Part shown: positions 1-8,263 of the stretch, piece by piece
How the letters are laid out: every line of letters begins with the position of its first letter
Numbering within the stretch: position 1 is the stretch's first letter
NCBI GenBank assembly: GCA_964504135.1
Contig: CAZDCW010000003.1
Span: forward strand, 1-64,000
From: JACPTG01 sp964504135
Lineage (GTDB): Archaea; Nanobdellota; Nanobdellia; Woesearchaeales; UBA10216
Direction of reading: 5' to 3'
DNA length: 64,000 nt
The notes under the pieces: generated by a model
Told to the model about the DNA's origin: nothing
What the model saw: only the letters and a program-made list of their open reading frames with translations
The model's database searches: none
Made by a program: the position numbers and the translations under genes

Positions 1-1
1 G

Positions 2-340
2 AGGAATGGGGCATATGTTGCCGATTTTTTTGTCCCTGCTCCCATGTGGGCGCCCACGCTTTTTGCTCGTGGTGGCGGGCATCTAAATTTTCGCCAACGC
101 TCTTTCAAAATCGGCGAGTCTCATCAGCCTCTGCCTTTTAGCCTGCATGACTTTAAATATGATGGGCGCCTGCATAACGGCAGGGCTTATGTTGAAATGG
201 CCTCGCAGCTTGGCAAGGTAGGCTTTTCTTTCCCAGAGTGTTTAAGCCCTGAGGAGGCGAGGGAACTTTCTGCGGCTGCTCTTACACAGCGTGTTTTGGA
301 TTTGCCGAGAATGCTTCCGGTTGAATACAGCATACGCTAA
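2..340 (+). CDS. C-terminal part of an unrecognised protein
   Basis: The frame is open from the first bases of the window to a stop at 338-340, so this is the 3' end of a longer gene. About 112 residues are visible. There is no membrane segment and no motif I recognise. Two similar phrases, NGAYVADFF near the edge and NGRAYVEMAS about 50 residues later, hint at a weak internal repeat. The ATG at 44 is probably internal, because coding-like sequence continues before it. The next gene follows after 77 nt with its own TATA-like box. Confidence 0.5.
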   Translation, partial: RNGAYVADFFVPAPMWAPTLFARGGGHLNFRQRSFKIGESHQPLPFSLHDFKYDGRLHNGRAYVEMASQLGKVGFSFPECLSPEEARELSAAALTQRVLDLPRMLPVEYSIR

Positions 341-417
341 GCTTTTCTTAAGCGACTGTGTTTACCCCCGGTGGTTGCACAATCTTTTTAAAATTCCCCT
401 GTTGCCTGAATTGCCTG

Positions 418-1194
418 ATGCTTACTCTTGGGGGCATTGTTCAAAGGCTGTTCCATAATGGCGTTGCAGGACAGCCAGCTTCTGCTGATGGCGCGGCAGT
501 GTTGGCTTATGGATTTCCAGATGGCCCTTCCGGGCTTTTCATGGATGAAATAGGGTCTCGCGATTTGAGGTTTCATGCTGTCAGTCTTTCAACACTTGTG
601 GATTCTTCGCGGATTGGCGCATATAATGCGTTTATGCGTGTCGGCTCCCGGTTCGGAAGGTATTTGGGCGGAACAGAATTTGCCGAGGCATATGTTTACA
701 ATCTTTTTTCGAGCCTTCCAGCCCCTTCAGGGCTGCTCACAGCTGTTGAAGGCGTGTTGTTAGGCCAGAGTTGGCCTTCGGATGCCAGGCCAGTCTGGCC
801 TGACTACAGGCTTGCTTTTAGCGTGGCATCAGGTGAGCCTGTGCCTCCTGAAAGTCTGGCGATGTCCTGGTTTGAGGACGAATGTTCAGCCAGGTACGTC
901 TCATCTGAGGAGCAGGATGCATTGTTTGAAGGGGTGCTCAGGAAGGTTTCCTTTATGGCTGGCAACGGCCAGTTGCTGCTGGACGAGTTTGTCCATTATT
1001 GTAAGCTTTATGGCGAGGCTGCCAGGATGGCTGCCATTGCGGATACAGGTTCATTTAAGTTTCTCGCCAGCAGGATGGCCAAAGGTTCAGTTCAGGTTCC
1101 GGGATTTCCTTATCCGGAAGGCGGCAATCCAAAGGCAGGCTATCTTTATGGCAGGATTCGTGCTGCTCTGCCAAGGGAGTCCTCTTATGCCTGA
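418..1194 (+). CDS. Unrecognised soluble protein, 258 aa
   Basis: I do not recognise this protein. I prefer the ATG at 418 over the upstream ATG at 358: a TATA-like stretch (CTTTTTAAAATT, about 389-400) lies 20-28 nt before it, the usual leaderless archaeal spacing, and the extra N-terminal residues look non-coding. The product is rich in Gly, Ala, Ser and aromatic residues, has no clear signal peptide or membrane helix, and has an acidic stretch (WFEDECSARYVSSEEQD) in the middle. It ends 5 nt before the convergent membrane-protein gene. Together with the preceding fragment it may belong to a lineage-specific locus. Confidence 0.6.
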   Translation: MLTLGGIVQRLFHNGVAGQPASADGAAVLAYGFPDGPSGLFMDEIGSRDLRFHAVSLSTLVDSSRIGAYNAFMRVGSRFGRYLGGTEFAEAYVYNLFSSLPAPSGLLTAVEGVLLGQSWPSDARPVWPDYRLAFSVASGEPVPPESLAMSWFEDECSARYVSSEEQDALFEGVLRKVSFMAGNGQLLLDEFVHYCKLYGEAARMAAIADTGSFKFLASRMAKGSVQVPGFPYPEGGNPKAGYLYGRIRAALPRESSYA

Positions 1195-1199
1195 TTCGC

Positions 1200-2099
1200 C
1201 TATTTGCTTCTCCTTGATAGCAGAAACACCAGCGCAGCTCCAAGATAGTTGATAATCAGCAGCACTATCTGGACAGAAAGGGTTACCGGCGCTGCCACTC
1301 CTGCAAGGCCGTATAGGTAAACTGAGGCAGCTTCCTTTACTCCAAGCCCTGACATTGTAATCGGTATTAGTGAGAGCAGCATGGCTGTGGCTGAGATAGT
1401 GAGGATTATCAGCGGATTGATTTGCTGGCCGAAGGAGAGGAAGGCGATGTATGTCACTATTGCTGTGAGCTGCCATTTGAGGAGGGTTATGCCGAGGTTT
1501 AATGCAGCCGCAGTTCTCTGCCTGAAAACAAGGTGATTAAGCGCGTTTGAGAACCCTTCGAATTTGTTCTGGTATTTTCCAAGGAGCTTCTTTATCAGGC
1601 CTCGGCCTGCATGGGTAAGCAGGAATGCAGAGCCTGCCGCGGCTGCAACTGCAGTTATTAGCATTAGCCTTATTGCCTGCTGAGGCGGCAGGAATATGAA
1701 GAAGCCTATGTAGGAAAGTGCAAGAAGGGTTATCACTGTTATCATCTTGTCCAGTACGGAAACAGCCATTGCCTGCCCTGTTGTCATGTGCTTTCTTGCC
1801 AGGTATACAAAGGAGAATTCGCCTATCTTGCCTGGGATTATGAGGCCGAATGCCCAGCTTTTAAGGTAGTACTCGGTCATCTGCCTGTATGTTATTTTTA
1901 CTCCAAGCGCGTCGGTAAGTATTTTCAGGTTGTATGCTCCCATTGCAAGGCCTGCTGCGAACAGGAGTATTATTGCTGGCAGCAGCAGGGGATTCATGGC
2001 TGCTGCTGTTGCAATTATCTTGTCAGGCCCGACAAGGTACAGCAGCATTGCCAGGGCTGCTGCGCTCAGCCCGTACTTCAGCAAATTCAGAAGCTTCAT
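1200..2099 (-). CDS. UPF0104 / AglD-like flippase-domain membrane protein
   Basis: A 299-aa polytopic membrane protein with about eight hydrophobic segments. It resembles the lysylphosphatidylglycerol-synthase transmembrane family (UPF0104), which in archaea includes proteins linked to lipid-linked sugar handling. Family-typical features are the phrases GLIIPGKIGEFS and IPITMSGLGVKEAA. Its ATG overlaps the stop of the upstream editing-protein gene by 4 nt (ATGA), so it is the third gene of a leftward operon: GT2, YbaK, this gene. The neighbouring dolichol-phosphate-type glycosyltransferase suggests a role in lipid-linked glycan synthesis or flipping. That role is inferred from context. Confidence 0.75.
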   Translation of the reverse strand: MKLLNLLKYGLSAAALAMLLYLVGPDKIIATAAAMNPLLLPAIILLFAAGLAMGAYNLKILTDALGVKITYRQMTEYYLKSWAFGLIIPGKIGEFSFVYLARKHMTTGQAMAVSVLDKMITVITLLALSYIGFFIFLPPQQAIRLMLITAVAAAAGSAFLLTHAGRGLIKKLLGKYQNKFEGFSNALNHLVFRQRTAAALNLGITLLKWQLTAIVTYIAFLSFGQQINPLIILTISATAMLLSLIPITMSGLGVKEAASVYLYGLAGVAAPVTLSVQIVLLIINYLGAALVFLLSRRSK

Positions 2100-2548
2100 T
2101 TCCTTATCCTCATGAACTCTCCTTTGCTCACCCGTTTCAGTTCATCAGGCATAATCTTCACAAGGCTGTTTGCAGTTCCGCCGCTTGTATAAACCTCTTT
2201 CTGTTCCATTACTCTGTCGTCAATAAAAACTCTCACATTTGTTCCGAATGATGGCACGCCTCCTGGCGGATACCCTGTTTTTGCCAGGACTTCAGCTGCT
2301 GTCGCAACCCTTATTTCGGTTCCGAGCAATTTGCCCAGTCTGCCTGTGCTTGCCCTGTCGGTTGCCCTGACTATTGCGATTATCGCGTTCCCGTTTCCGT
2401 CAATCAGGCAAACATTCTTCACAATATGGTTTATGTCTGCCTTTGCAGCAGCCGCAGCTTCTTCAGCAGTGTGGCATGACTCCGGGAATTCCAGGAATTC
2501 TCCAGCTATTCCATGCTTCGCCATGTATTCTCTGATTGCAGAAGGCAT
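2096..2548 (-). CDS. YbaK/EbsC-type aminoacyl-tRNA deacylase
   Basis: A 150-aa single-domain protein of the YbaK/ProX family, which hydrolyses mischarged tRNAs such as Cys-tRNA-Pro or Ala-tRNA-Pro in trans. Visible family traits are the central KNVCLIDGNGNAIIAIV strand region, the ATDRASTGRLGKLLG segment and the conserved glycine-rich YPPGGVPSFG loop. A Shine-Dalgarno-like AGGTGG lies about 10 nt before the start. It sits 13 nt downstream of the GT2 gene and overlaps the next gene by 4 nt. A tRNA-editing enzyme between glycan genes is probably co-transcribed without a functional link. Confidence 0.85.
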   Translation of the reverse strand: MPSAIREYMAKHGIAGEFLEFPESCHTAEEAAAAAKADINHIVKNVCLIDGNGNAIIAIVRATDRASTGRLGKLLGTEIRVATAAEVLAKTGYPPGGVPSFGTNVRVFIDDRVMEQKEVYTSGGTANSLVKIMPDELKRVSKGEFMRIRK

Positions 2549-2561
2549 TATTCCCAGCCAC

Positions 2562-3443
2562 CTATGCTCTTCCCTTAAGCATGTCAGCTAAAAATCCGAA
2601 GAGAATAATCTGTATGCCCATTGTGATGAACACTCCTGCAAGCACAACTCTGGGTATTCCGCCTACAAAACCGGTTGTCAGGTAAGAATATGTGACCGAT
2701 CCGCCGAGCAGCAGTCCCGTAAGTAAAATAAGCCCTCCGAACAGGCCAAAGAATTTAAGCGGCTCATAATCCCTGTAAATCCTGAAGATGGTCAGCCATG
2801 CCTTTATTGCGTAGTCAAGGGGGTTCCTCAATAACCTGCTTTTCCCATATGCCCTTTTCTTGAACATTATGGGCACTTCTGCTATTCTGAATTTTGCTTT
2901 TGCTGCCCTGAGGATCTGCTCCTGCGTATAGGTATAGTTGGATATAATCTGCAGCTGTGCCACTTCCCTTGTAAATGCCCTGAACCCTGTTTGCGCATCT
3001 GATATTTTTTGCCTTGATATGTTGGATATTACTTTTGAGAATGCCCTGTTTCCTATCCTGTTTATCAGCGGCATGTGCTGTATCTTTCCTGAGAACCTTG
3101 AGCCGAGGACAAGGTCGTTTCCTTCGCTTAGCTTTTGGAGCAGCTTGGGTATGTCTTCGGCCGCATACTGTCCGTCTGCGTCTGTGTGCACAATCACGTC
3201 AGCCTTGTGCTCCAGCGCCCTGGCCATTGCTGTCTTGAAGGCTTCCGCCAGCCCGTAGTTGCCCGGGTGTGTGTAAACAACAGCCCCTGCCTTTCCCGCG
3301 GCCTCGGCTGTCCTGTCCGTGGAGCCGTCGTCTATTACTATGATTTCAAAGCTGCGCTTCCCCAGCGCCTTTTTTGTCTCTTCAACGACTGTGGAAATTG
3401 TCTGCTCCTCATTATAGGCCGGGATTGCCACGACAACTTTCAT
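2562..3443 (-). CDS. Family 2 glycosyltransferase with C-terminal membrane helices (DPM-like)
   Basis: A 293-aa protein. Residues 1-220 form a GT-A glycosyltransferase domain (VVVAIPAYNEEQTI at the N-terminus, VIDDGSTDRT, then the DTDADGQY-type metal-binding motif seen here as VHTDADGQYA). Two hydrophobic segments follow near residues 230-290. This matches polyprenyl/dolichol-phosphate sugar synthases, which load mannose or glucose onto a lipid carrier at the inner membrane face. A TATA box (TATTTAAAC on the minus strand, about 3467-3476) sits 25-30 nt before the ATG, so the gene is leaderless and opens the operon. Confidence 0.88.
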   Translation of the reverse strand: MKVVVAIPAYNEEQTISTVVEETKKALGKRSFEIIVIDDGSTDRTAEAAGKAGAVVYTHPGNYGLAEAFKTAMARALEHKADVIVHTDADGQYAAEDIPKLLQKLSEGNDLVLGSRFSGKIQHMPLINRIGNRAFSKVISNISRQKISDAQTGFRAFTREVAQLQIISNYTYTQEQILRAAKAKFRIAEVPIMFKKRAYGKSRLLRNPLDYAIKAWLTIFRIYRDYEPLKFFGLFGGLILLTGLLLGGSVTYSYLTTGFVGGIPRVVLAGVFITMGIQIILFGFLADMLKGRA

Positions 3444-3535
3444 TTATCTTAAAAACCTGAGGCCGTTTAAATAGGTTGTGGAATTAGCTTTATAAGTTAG
3501 AAATAATTTATAAATTCAGCCGGTTGTCCAGGTTT

Positions 3536-5356
3536 ATGGCTGTTTATTCGGTTGCCTTGTTTTTCGCAATTGTCTTTGGCTTGGGTTATTCATTGACCCG
3601 CTTTGTCAAGAACTCTGAGGACTTCTTTGAAAGGCAGTTTATGCGCCTTGGGTTCGGCCTTTCAGCATTCATTGTGCTGGCAATCCTGCTTAACGCTTTG
3701 CAGGTTCCTCTTGACTGGAGGATTTTCCTGGCAGCATCGGTTTTGCCAGCCGCAGCCTTCGCTGCTTATGATTTTCTTAAAAAACAAGAGGTAATTTCAC
3801 TGCCAAAATCAATGAAAACAGGCGGCATTGCCCTTCTGGTGGCTTTGGCAGTTTTCATTTTTGCAATGTTCATGTACGCCGCCGGCTCGTTCCGCTATCC
3901 TTACCTTGAGGATGAGGACCCTTGGGGGCATTCAGTTGGCGCTAAGTACGTTTCAATTGAGAAAAAGGCCTTTGACCCGGTAGGGTATAACTTCGCTTAC
4001 ATCGACCCTTATCCGCCTGGGTATGATATCCTGATGGGCGTGCTTCTTCAGGCTGACAGTTCAGTCCGGTTCATCCTGAAGTTTTTCAACGCCCTGATTA
4101 TCAGCCTGGGCTTGTTATGGTTTTTCTTCATGGCGAAGAATTTTGTGGGCCCTTCCAAGGCTGCATTTGCGGCTTTTGCCCTGGCTATGATTCCTTCCTA
4201 TTTCACGCATTTCATCTGGGCTCACACGCTGGTCATTGCGCTTTTTTTCCCTGCAATGTATGCTTTCTGGAGGATTAAGGATGATAAGCTTTGGTCAATT
4301 CCTGCTGCCTTGTGTGTGGCCGCGATTCTTCTTGTGCAGCCTGACCAGCCGTTGAAGCTGGCGGTTATGGTTCTCGCTTTCATTGCTGTGAGGGCATGGT
4401 CTGCCCGCGCCCTGCCGAGGTGGGAGGTTGCCGCAGGCTTGGGAGGTGTTTTGATTTCCTTGGCATGGTGGGCTTCCAACGCTCAGGAAATGCTGGCATA
4501 TGCGATGGGCATTGGCAAGCATGGCTCTGCCTTCAGCCCTGAGGGCGGCTCTGCGTCAAGGGCGTATTCGCTTGCGGATTACCTCTTTCCGAGTCAGACG
4601 CTTATTAACGTCCCGCCGGGTTTTGGCCTTGTGGTTTCAATACTGCTTGTCGCTGGCCTGGCTGCGGTTTTCCTTAACTACAGGAAGCTTTTGAGGGGTG
4701 AAAAGCCGTGGCTTGCTGTTGTTTTGCTGTGGTTCGGCTTCACATTCATAGGCACCAATTCAGTCACGTTCAATCTGCCTTTCGGCCTTAACCCTTTCAG
4801 GTTCTGGCTGCTCCTGGCAATTCCTGTTGCTATCCTGGCTGCTGAGGGCGCCTTTTTTTTGTCTTCTCCGCTCAGGGCTTTCGGGCCTGCAAGGCTGGCT
4901 TTCATTTTGCTTCTCGCTTTCGGCGTCTTCTATACTTCAGGGCTGTTCAAGCTGGGCATCAACATGGCTCCTGGCTGGTACACGGCCCTGGATCCTCAGA
5001 GGGAGCTTCCGGGGTACTTGGCGCTGGAGCGCCTTCCTGCAAATACAGGGGTTATCAGCAATATTGATGACTCGTTCATAATCGGCATGGATAAGTTTAG
5101 CTGTGCCTGGTGTCCTGAGGTTGTGGAGTTCAAGAAGGGGCTTCTGCATGCATCCCCGGTTGAAGTCAGGTCTTTTATGAAGGAAAACGGTTACGAATAT
5201 CTGCTGATGAACGCGTGGCAGCCTGCTGATGTGCCCGGTGGGTTGATTAGGAATGAGTCTGTCATGTTGAAGGATGTTGAGCTGGTGAATTCCACTTTTT
5301 TCATTCCAGTTGCAGCGCATTTGGATGGTGCGGTTACAGTTTTTAGGTTGAGGTAG
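3536..5356 (+). CDS. GT-C-type polytopic membrane glycosyltransferase, uncharacterised
   Basis: A 606-aa membrane protein with about twelve hydrophobic segments and a C-terminal soluble part of about 120 residues. The first extracytoplasmic loop carries an acidic motif (YPYLEDEDPWGHSVG) followed by DPYPPGYDILMG. This is the pattern of GT-C glycosyltransferases such as STT3 and PMT relatives, where loop acidic residues bind the metal and lipid-linked donor. The C-terminal part contains CAWCPEV. I chose ATG 3536, not the TTG at 3524, because TTTATAAA (3507-3514) lies about 25 nt upstream. It stands divergent from the DPM-like operon. Confidence 0.7.
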   Translation: MAVYSVALFFAIVFGLGYSLTRFVKNSEDFFERQFMRLGFGLSAFIVLAILLNALQVPLDWRIFLAASVLPAAAFAAYDFLKKQEVISLPKSMKTGGIALLVALAVFIFAMFMYAAGSFRYPYLEDEDPWGHSVGAKYVSIEKKAFDPVGYNFAYIDPYPPGYDILMGVLLQADSSVRFILKFFNALIISLGLLWFFFMAKNFVGPSKAAFAAFALAMIPSYFTHFIWAHTLVIALFFPAMYAFWRIKDDKLWSIPAALCVAAILLVQPDQPLKLAVMVLAFIAVRAWSARALPRWEVAAGLGGVLISLAWWASNAQEMLAYAMGIGKHGSAFSPEGGSASRAYSLADYLFPSQTLINVPPGFGLVVSILLVAGLAAVFLNYRKLLRGEKPWLAVVLLWFGFTFIGTNSVTFNLPFGLNPFRFWLLLAIPVAILAAEGAFFLSSPLRAFGPARLAFILLLAFGVFYTSGLFKLGINMAPGWYTALDPQRELPGYLALERLPANTGVISNIDDSFIIGMDKFSCAWCPEVVEFKKGLLHASPVEVRSFMKENGYEYLLMNAWQPADVPGGLIRNESVMLKDVELVNSTFFIPVAAHLDGAVTVFRLR

Positions 5357-5358
5357 TT

Positions 5359-5451
5359 ATCGTAAATTGCGGTATTCAGTGCAAAGTTTACACGCAATTT
5401 ACGAGATTAGAATTGCGCATATACATCAACTAATCAGCGCAATTCTCTATA
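5359..5451. repeat. Double-hairpin element, copy 1
   Basis: A 93-bp element made of two adjacent inverted repeats. Arm A is GTAAATTGCG...CGCAATTTAC with a 21-nt loop and arm B is GAATTGCGC...GCGCAATTC with an 18-nt loop, joined by GAGATTA. It begins ATCG after a GTT and ends CTATA. Related copies lie at 18950-19043, 56682-56823 and 60282-60396. The stop codon and last residues (ending YRELR) of the convergent flippase gene lie inside arm B, so the insertion may have rewritten that C-terminus. Confidence 0.85.
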
Positions 5452-6882
5452 TTTCCTGAATGCCTGGTCCTTCAGCGATAGAAGCAGCTTGATTTCTTCC
5501 TTTCCAATTCCTTTCAGGATGAAAAGTGTTGCAAAGTAGGCCCCGGCAGCAAGCGGGATTAGTATTAATATGTGCAGCCAGCTGAATATTGTCACAACAG
5601 CAGCCATTGCCCCTGCAGCCAGGATTGGCTTTAGGACAGATTTCACTGCATCCGCCGAATACCCTTCCCTGGCTGCCCAGTAATATAGCACAGCCAGCAC
5701 TGCCAGTTCTGTTACAACTGTTGATATTGCCGCTCCCATGTAGCTCAATCTGGGTATTAGGATTAGGTTTAGGCCTATTTTGAGCACAGCAGCCGCGGCT
5801 GTTGTGAAGGTAAACACCAGTTGCCTGTTCACGGCGTTGAGAAGGTAGCCTGTTAGCGAGCTTATGAATATTATCGCTTCCGCCCATATGAGTACTTGTA
5901 GTGCCTGTGCTGAGCCCTTGAATCCGCTTCCGTATATTAAGGGCATCAGCCTGTCTGAAAGCAGCATTACCCCGACCGCTATTGGTATTGCAAGGATGAG
6001 CAGGTAGTAGAATGCTTTTCTGAACAGGGTTCTTAGGAGTGGCTTGTTTGTTGTGTGGAGTCTTGACATTGCGGGAAAGACCGCTGTTATTATGGCGCTT
6101 GGTATGAAGTATAGGGCGTCCAGGGCGCGGTATGCTGCGTTGTAGATTCCAACTGCCTCGTAGTTTGTCAGCATCTGAAGCAGCACAGTGTCTATCCTGA
6201 AGTATATGGTTATGAATACAGTGGTGAACCAGAAGGGCATTGAGTTTTTTAGGCATTCCTTCCAGAATGCGAGGTCAAAGCTTATTGTGAAGCTGCACGT
6301 TTTCCTGTATGCCAGCACCCATGCAATTGCCAGGACTGCGGCGTATGATATGAGGTATGCGGTGACCAGTCCTGTCAGGCCGTATCCTTTGTAGAGCAGG
6401 AACATTCCAAGGCCTGCTGTTATTATCCTTTCCAGCAGGTTTGCGATGGCATAGTATTCCAGCTTCTCATAGGCCATGAACAGCGTTGCGAATACTGTGC
6501 TGAGGTTGAGCAGCCCTGTTGCAGCAGCAACAATGTACGCCGCAAATATGACTTCCTGCGATTTTTCCACCTGCCCGACCGCTATTATGGGTATGGCGAT
6601 TGTGACAAGCGCAAGAATCAGCTTTATGCCCAGCATGTTGCTGATGTACTGCCTTGCCTTTTCCCTGTTCCGGGATATCTCCCTTGTAAGGTAGGTGGTG
6701 AGGCCGAGGTCTGCGAATATGGCCGCCACGCCTGCAAGTGCAAATACGAATGAGTACTTTCCCAGGCCTGCCTCGCCAAGGTGCCTTGCGATGGCGACAA
6801 CGAGGAAGAATGATATGAGCTTGCTTACAATATCGGCCGCGAGCAGTATTGTCGCGTTCCTCGCCACTTTCTCAGCAGTCAT
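5434..6882 (-). CDS. Wzx/MATE-type oligosaccharide flippase
   Basis: A 482-aa membrane protein with about 12-14 hydrophobic segments, of the polysaccharide-export (Wzx) branch of the MOP exporter superfamily, which flips lipid-linked glycans across the membrane. The N-terminus (ARNATILLAADIVSKLISFF) and the central RIDTVLLQML and SAIITAVFPAMSRLH regions are typical. The minus-strand TATA (AACTATAATAAG, 6905-6917) lies 25-30 nt before the ATG. The last codons overlap double-hairpin copy 1. Neighbours are glycan-modifying enzymes, supporting a surface-polysaccharide or N-glycan flippase role. Confidence 0.88.
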   Translation of the reverse strand: MTAEKVARNATILLAADIVSKLISFFLVVAIARHLGEAGLGKYSFVFALAGVAAIFADLGLTTYLTREISRNREKARQYISNMLGIKLILALVTIAIPIIAVGQVEKSQEVIFAAYIVAAATGLLNLSTVFATLFMAYEKLEYYAIANLLERIITAGLGMFLLYKGYGLTGLVTAYLISYAAVLAIAWVLAYRKTCSFTISFDLAFWKECLKNSMPFWFTTVFITIYFRIDTVLLQMLTNYEAVGIYNAAYRALDALYFIPSAIITAVFPAMSRLHTTNKPLLRTLFRKAFYYLLILAIPIAVGVMLLSDRLMPLIYGSGFKGSAQALQVLIWAEAIIFISSLTGYLLNAVNRQLVFTFTTAAAAVLKIGLNLILIPRLSYMGAAISTVVTELAVLAVLYYWAAREGYSADAVKSVLKPILAAGAMAAVVTIFSWLHILILIPLAAGAYFATLFILKGIGKEEIKLLLSLKDQAFRKYRELR

Positions 6883-6949
6883 AAGCGTTGCCCTGCCTGG
6901 TTTGCTTATTATAGTTTTGCGTTTTTGGTTCGGTGGTCATTCCCTAAGC

Positions 6950-6975
6950 CAGTGCACGAAGAGTTAGCCTGCTAC
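6950..6975. repeat. Short (internally deleted) CACGAAG element with GT-rich motif
   Basis: Reads CAGTGCACGAAG, then AGTTAG, then CCTGCTAC. These are the two ends of the longer CCCGAAAGGG element (see 47413-47500) without its centre. The same 26-bp sequence recurs at 52009-52034 and 56648-56673 with one change (GTGC to GTAC). It is followed by a TTAACCACAAACAACTGACC stretch leading to the stop of the leftward aminotransferase gene, a relative of the GT-rich 3' motif described at 47345-47370. Confidence 0.7.
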
Positions 6976-7008
6976 TATTAACCACAAACAACTGACCATG
7001 CTTGCATT

Positions 7009-8238
7009 TTACTGCTTGGCCAAAAACTCCTTGAATTTGGAGACGACATACTTTATCATCTCCTCATCTATGCCAGGGTACAGGCCTATGAAGAATCCGT
7101 CGTGCATGACCTTTTCAGAGTTCTTGAGGTTTCCAATTACTTTCATGTCAGCTTTCCTGTAGGCTGGCTGGTCTACAATGTTTCCTGCCAGCAGGGGCCG
7201 GTTTTCTATGTTGGCCTTCCACAGGAAGTCTGATAGCTCATCCCGCTTGAAGCTGGCATCGTCTTTTATGGTTAGTGGGAATCCGAACCATGATGGCTCT
7301 GATTTCTGGGTGGCTTCGGGGAGTATGAAGTATCTCTCCATCGCCTTAAACCCTTCGTGCAGTGTCTTGAAATTCTCCCTTCGCTTTTTGACAAACCAGC
7401 CAAGCCTTTTTAGTTGTATGAGGCCCATTGCCGCCTGCAGGTCTATTGGCTTGAGGTTGTATCCTATGTGGTTGTACATGTATTGCCCGGCTCCGGTTCT
7501 TCCCCAGTCCCTGAACGACCTTACCACTGGCTCCATTTCTTCGTCGTCGGTCGCCACCGCTCCCCCTTCTCCCATGCTCATGTGGTGGGAGGCGTAGAAT
7601 GAGTAGGTTCCCAAATCCCCGAAGGTGCCTGTTTTCTTTCCCCTGTATTCGGCTCCGAGCGCGTCGCAGCTGTCCTCAATTAGCAGCAGGTTGTTCTCTT
7701 CGCAGAATTCTGTGATGAAGTCCATGTCGCATGGGTTGCCCATCATGTGGGGCAGCATTACCATTTTTGTCCTTTCAGATAGCGCCTTTTCCATCTCAGT
7801 CGTGCTTATTGCGTACTTGCCAATCTCAGAGTCCACAAGGACTGGCCTGATGCCGTTCTGTATAAGCGGGTTTATGACTGACGGAAAAGTCATTGCAGGG
7901 GTTATTGCCTCATCCCCTTTGCTTATCTTAAGGCCGTTGCTGTTTGCCGCCGCGCTCACCGCAAGCAGGTTCGCGGAACTGCCGGAATTTGTGAGGACAA
8001 GCTTTGTCGTCCCTACATATTTGCAGAATTCCTCTTCAAACTTTGCTGCCGCCTTTCCCACTCCCAGCCATCCGTCCAGGAGCGATTCAACAGCCGCATT
8101 TACTTCCTGGTCGTCAAATATGGGGCTGCAGTACCTGATTAGCGTTTTCCCGGGCTCAAACCTCGCTTTCCCTCTCTTCTGGTACAGCTCGGCTATCTTT
8201 CCATATACCTCAGTGCGCAGCCTTTCCTCTTCGCTCAT
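7009..8238 (-). CDS. RfbH/ColD-like PLP-dependent sugar 3-dehydratase (DegT/DnrJ family)
   Basis: A 409-aa PLP enzyme of the sugar aminotransferase fold. The cofactor-site segment reads YSFYASHHMSMGEGGAV: the usual Schiff-base lysine is replaced by histidine, as in RfbH/E1 and ColD, which remove the sugar C3 hydroxyl instead of transaminating. The [2Fe-2S] cysteine cluster of RfbH/E1 that normally follows RDWGR is absent (here RDWGRTGAGQYMYNH). I chose ATG 8238 because it matches the RfbH N-terminus and has a minus-strand TATA-like ACTTTAAAAAAG about 25 nt upstream; ATG 8295 is the alternative. The likely product is a deoxysugar for the surface glycan. Confidence 0.8.
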   Translation of the reverse strand: MSEEERLRTEVYGKIAELYQKRGKARFEPGKTLIRYCSPIFDDQEVNAAVESLLDGWLGVGKAAAKFEEEFCKYVGTTKLVLTNSGSSANLLAVSAAANSNGLKISKGDEAITPAMTFPSVINPLIQNGIRPVLVDSEIGKYAISTTEMEKALSERTKMVMLPHMMGNPCDMDFITEFCEENNLLLIEDSCDALGAEYRGKKTGTFGDLGTYSFYASHHMSMGEGGAVATDDEEMEPVVRSFRDWGRTGAGQYMYNHIGYNLKPIDLQAAMGLIQLKRLGWFVKKRRENFKTLHEGFKAMERYFILPEATQKSEPSWFGFPLTIKDDASFKRDELSDFLWKANIENRPLLAGNIVDQPAYRKADMKVIGNLKNSEKVMHDGFFIGLYPGIDEEMIKYVVSKFKEFLAKQ

Positions 8239-8263
8239 CCTTTCCCGCAACTCCCGCCCTTTT

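Noticed and set aside
418..1194. Membership of the first orphan gene in the MLRDEV surface family
   Set aside because: It also starts ML with a TATA at the same spacing, but the conserved family segments (FLQQL, IHGL, MAYLGV) are absent.
1087..1476. Long reverse-strand and alternate-frame ORFs over real genes (also at 5447-6256, 41046-41687, 42761-43354)
   Set aside because: They lie wholly over genes with strong family motifs and have the odd composition of shadow frames.
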